5,240 nucleotides of DNA, taken from NCBI GenBank assembly GCA_018991295.1, contig JAGKSZ010000242.1:1-5240 (forward strand). Reading direction: 5' to 3'. Shown here piece by piece: positions 4,727 to 5,240 of the stretch. Under the pieces are notes generated by a model, which was not told the origin of the DNA, made no database searches, and was given only the letters and a program-made list of their open reading frames with translations. A program made the position numbers and the translations under genes. Within the stretch, counting starts at the first letter, position 1, and each line of letters opens with the position of its first letter. The stretch is from Porphyrobacter sp. GTDB taxonomy: Bacteria > Pseudomonadota > Alphaproteobacteria > Sphingomonadales > Sphingomonadaceae.

Positions 4727-5240
4727 ATGAGCTGGACGGACGAGCGCATCGCAACGCTCAGGAAGATGTGGGAAGGCGGCGCGACCGCCAGCGAAATCGC
4801 CACTGAACTGGGCGGGGTCAGCCGCAACGCGGTGATCGGCAAGGCGCATCGTCTGGGCCTCAAGTCGCGCCCCTCGCCGGTGAAGGCGAACGAGCAGAAG
4901 AAGAAGGCGGCTGCCCCTGCTGCCAAGAAGCCGTCCGCGCCTGCGCCTGTGACAGCCGCGCGTGCGCCCACCGAGCCTGCTGAGCGCATTGCCGCCGAAC
5001 CGGCCGAACGCCCTGTGCCGCGCGCGGCTGCCCCTGCCGCCCCGCGCACGGAACCTGTCGCGGACAGCGCCGCACCGGCTGCGCCGGCCGAAAACCTGCC
5101 CAAGATCGTTTCGGTCGGCCCCGGCGGCTTTCTGCGTCAGGGCCCGGGCGATCAGCGGGCCCCGATCCCGCCGGCCCCGCCCCGCCGCCTCGTGCCCGCC
5201 AAGCCGAGCCCGGAAATCGCGGGCAAGACCAGCTTGCTGG
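4727..5240 (+). CDS. gcrA: GcrA-family cell cycle regulator, N-terminal part (cut by window edge)
   Basis: The frame is open from ATG 4727 to the right edge (171 codons). Residues 1-45 (MSWTDERIATLRKMWEGG, then ATASEIATELGG, then VSRNAVIGKAHRLGL) are the GcrA DNA-binding domain, closely matching Caulobacter GcrA. The helix containing SRNAVIGKAHRLG is the recognition helix. GcrA is a transcription factor that binds CcrM-methylated GANTC promoters and recruits sigma-70 RNA polymerase to cell-cycle genes. Residues about 50-125 are a low-complexity Ala/Pro/Lys/Glu-rich linker, apparently longer than in Caulobacter. IVSVGPGGFLRQGPGDQR (about 130-147) and a further Pro-rich stretch follow. The cysteine-containing C-terminal sigma-interacting domain is beyond the window. 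AGGTAG (4716-4721), five bases before the ATG, supports the start. Confidence 0.95.
   Translation, partial: MSWTDERIATLRKMWEGGATASEIATELGGVSRNAVIGKAHRLGLKSRPSPVKANEQKKKAAAPAAKKPSAPAPVTAARAPTEPAERIAAEPAERPVPRAAAPAAPRTEPVADSAAPAAPAENLPKIVSVGPGGFLRQGPGDQRAPIPPAPPRRLVPAKPSPEIAGKTSLL

Noticed and set aside
4629..4754. 42-residue upstream extension of the ABC permease
   Set aside because: It would overlap the start of gcrA and cover the tandem 14-mer, and it encodes a Cys/Arg-rich stretch unlike permease N-termini.

Overview
This is a G+C-rich window (roughly two thirds G+C by eye) with tightly packed genes. The gene set points to an alphaproteobacterium, most likely in the Sphingomonadales (Erythrobacter/Sphingomonas-like). 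The strongest evidence is a GcrA-type cell-cycle regulator at the right edge, a regulator largely confined to Alphaproteobacteria. The alphaproteobacterial form of HspQ and the near absence of the CcrM site GANTC (two copies in 5.2 kb) agree with this. The order-level placement is inference.

Layout, left to right. Positions 1-844 (minus) hold the secreted N-terminal part of an S9 serine peptidase that resembles plant chloroplast glutamyl endopeptidase. The catalytic domain lies off the left edge. A 116-bp divergent spacer (845-960) carries a tandem 7-mer and a perfect 7-bp inverted repeat. Then comes a two-gene rRNA-modification operon on the plus strand: an RluE-type 23S rRNA pseudouridine synthase (961-1509) and the 23S rRNA m6A methyltransferase RlmJ (1506-2345), joined by an ATGA overlap. 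A class II tRNA-Ser(CGA) lies on the minus strand at 2420-2509, facing rlmJ.

The 181-bp spacer 2510-2690 contains two inverted repeats and a possible heat-shock-like promoter. It leads into hspQ (2691-3071, plus). A two-helix membrane protein with a PH-like C-terminal domain follows (3125-3736, plus; function unknown). It converges on and overlaps by 11 bp an ABC-2 type transporter permease (3726-4628, minus) that has no ATPase gene beside it. The 98-bp divergent spacer between the permease and gcrA holds a perfect tandem duplication of a 14-mer. gcrA begins at 4727 and runs off the right edge before its sigma-70-interacting C-terminal domain.

These are mostly housekeeping genes: ribosome and tRNA function (RluE, RlmJ, tRNA-Ser), protein quality control (HspQ, peptidase), envelope transport, and cell-cycle transcription (GcrA). 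No mobile element, CRISPR array, phage gene or obviously new multi-gene system is visible. The points most worth following up are the GANTC depletion, the structured hspQ leader, the rluE-rlmJ coupling, the tandem repeat in front of gcrA and the ABC permease without a partner. There is no gene-free stretch above 300 bases.
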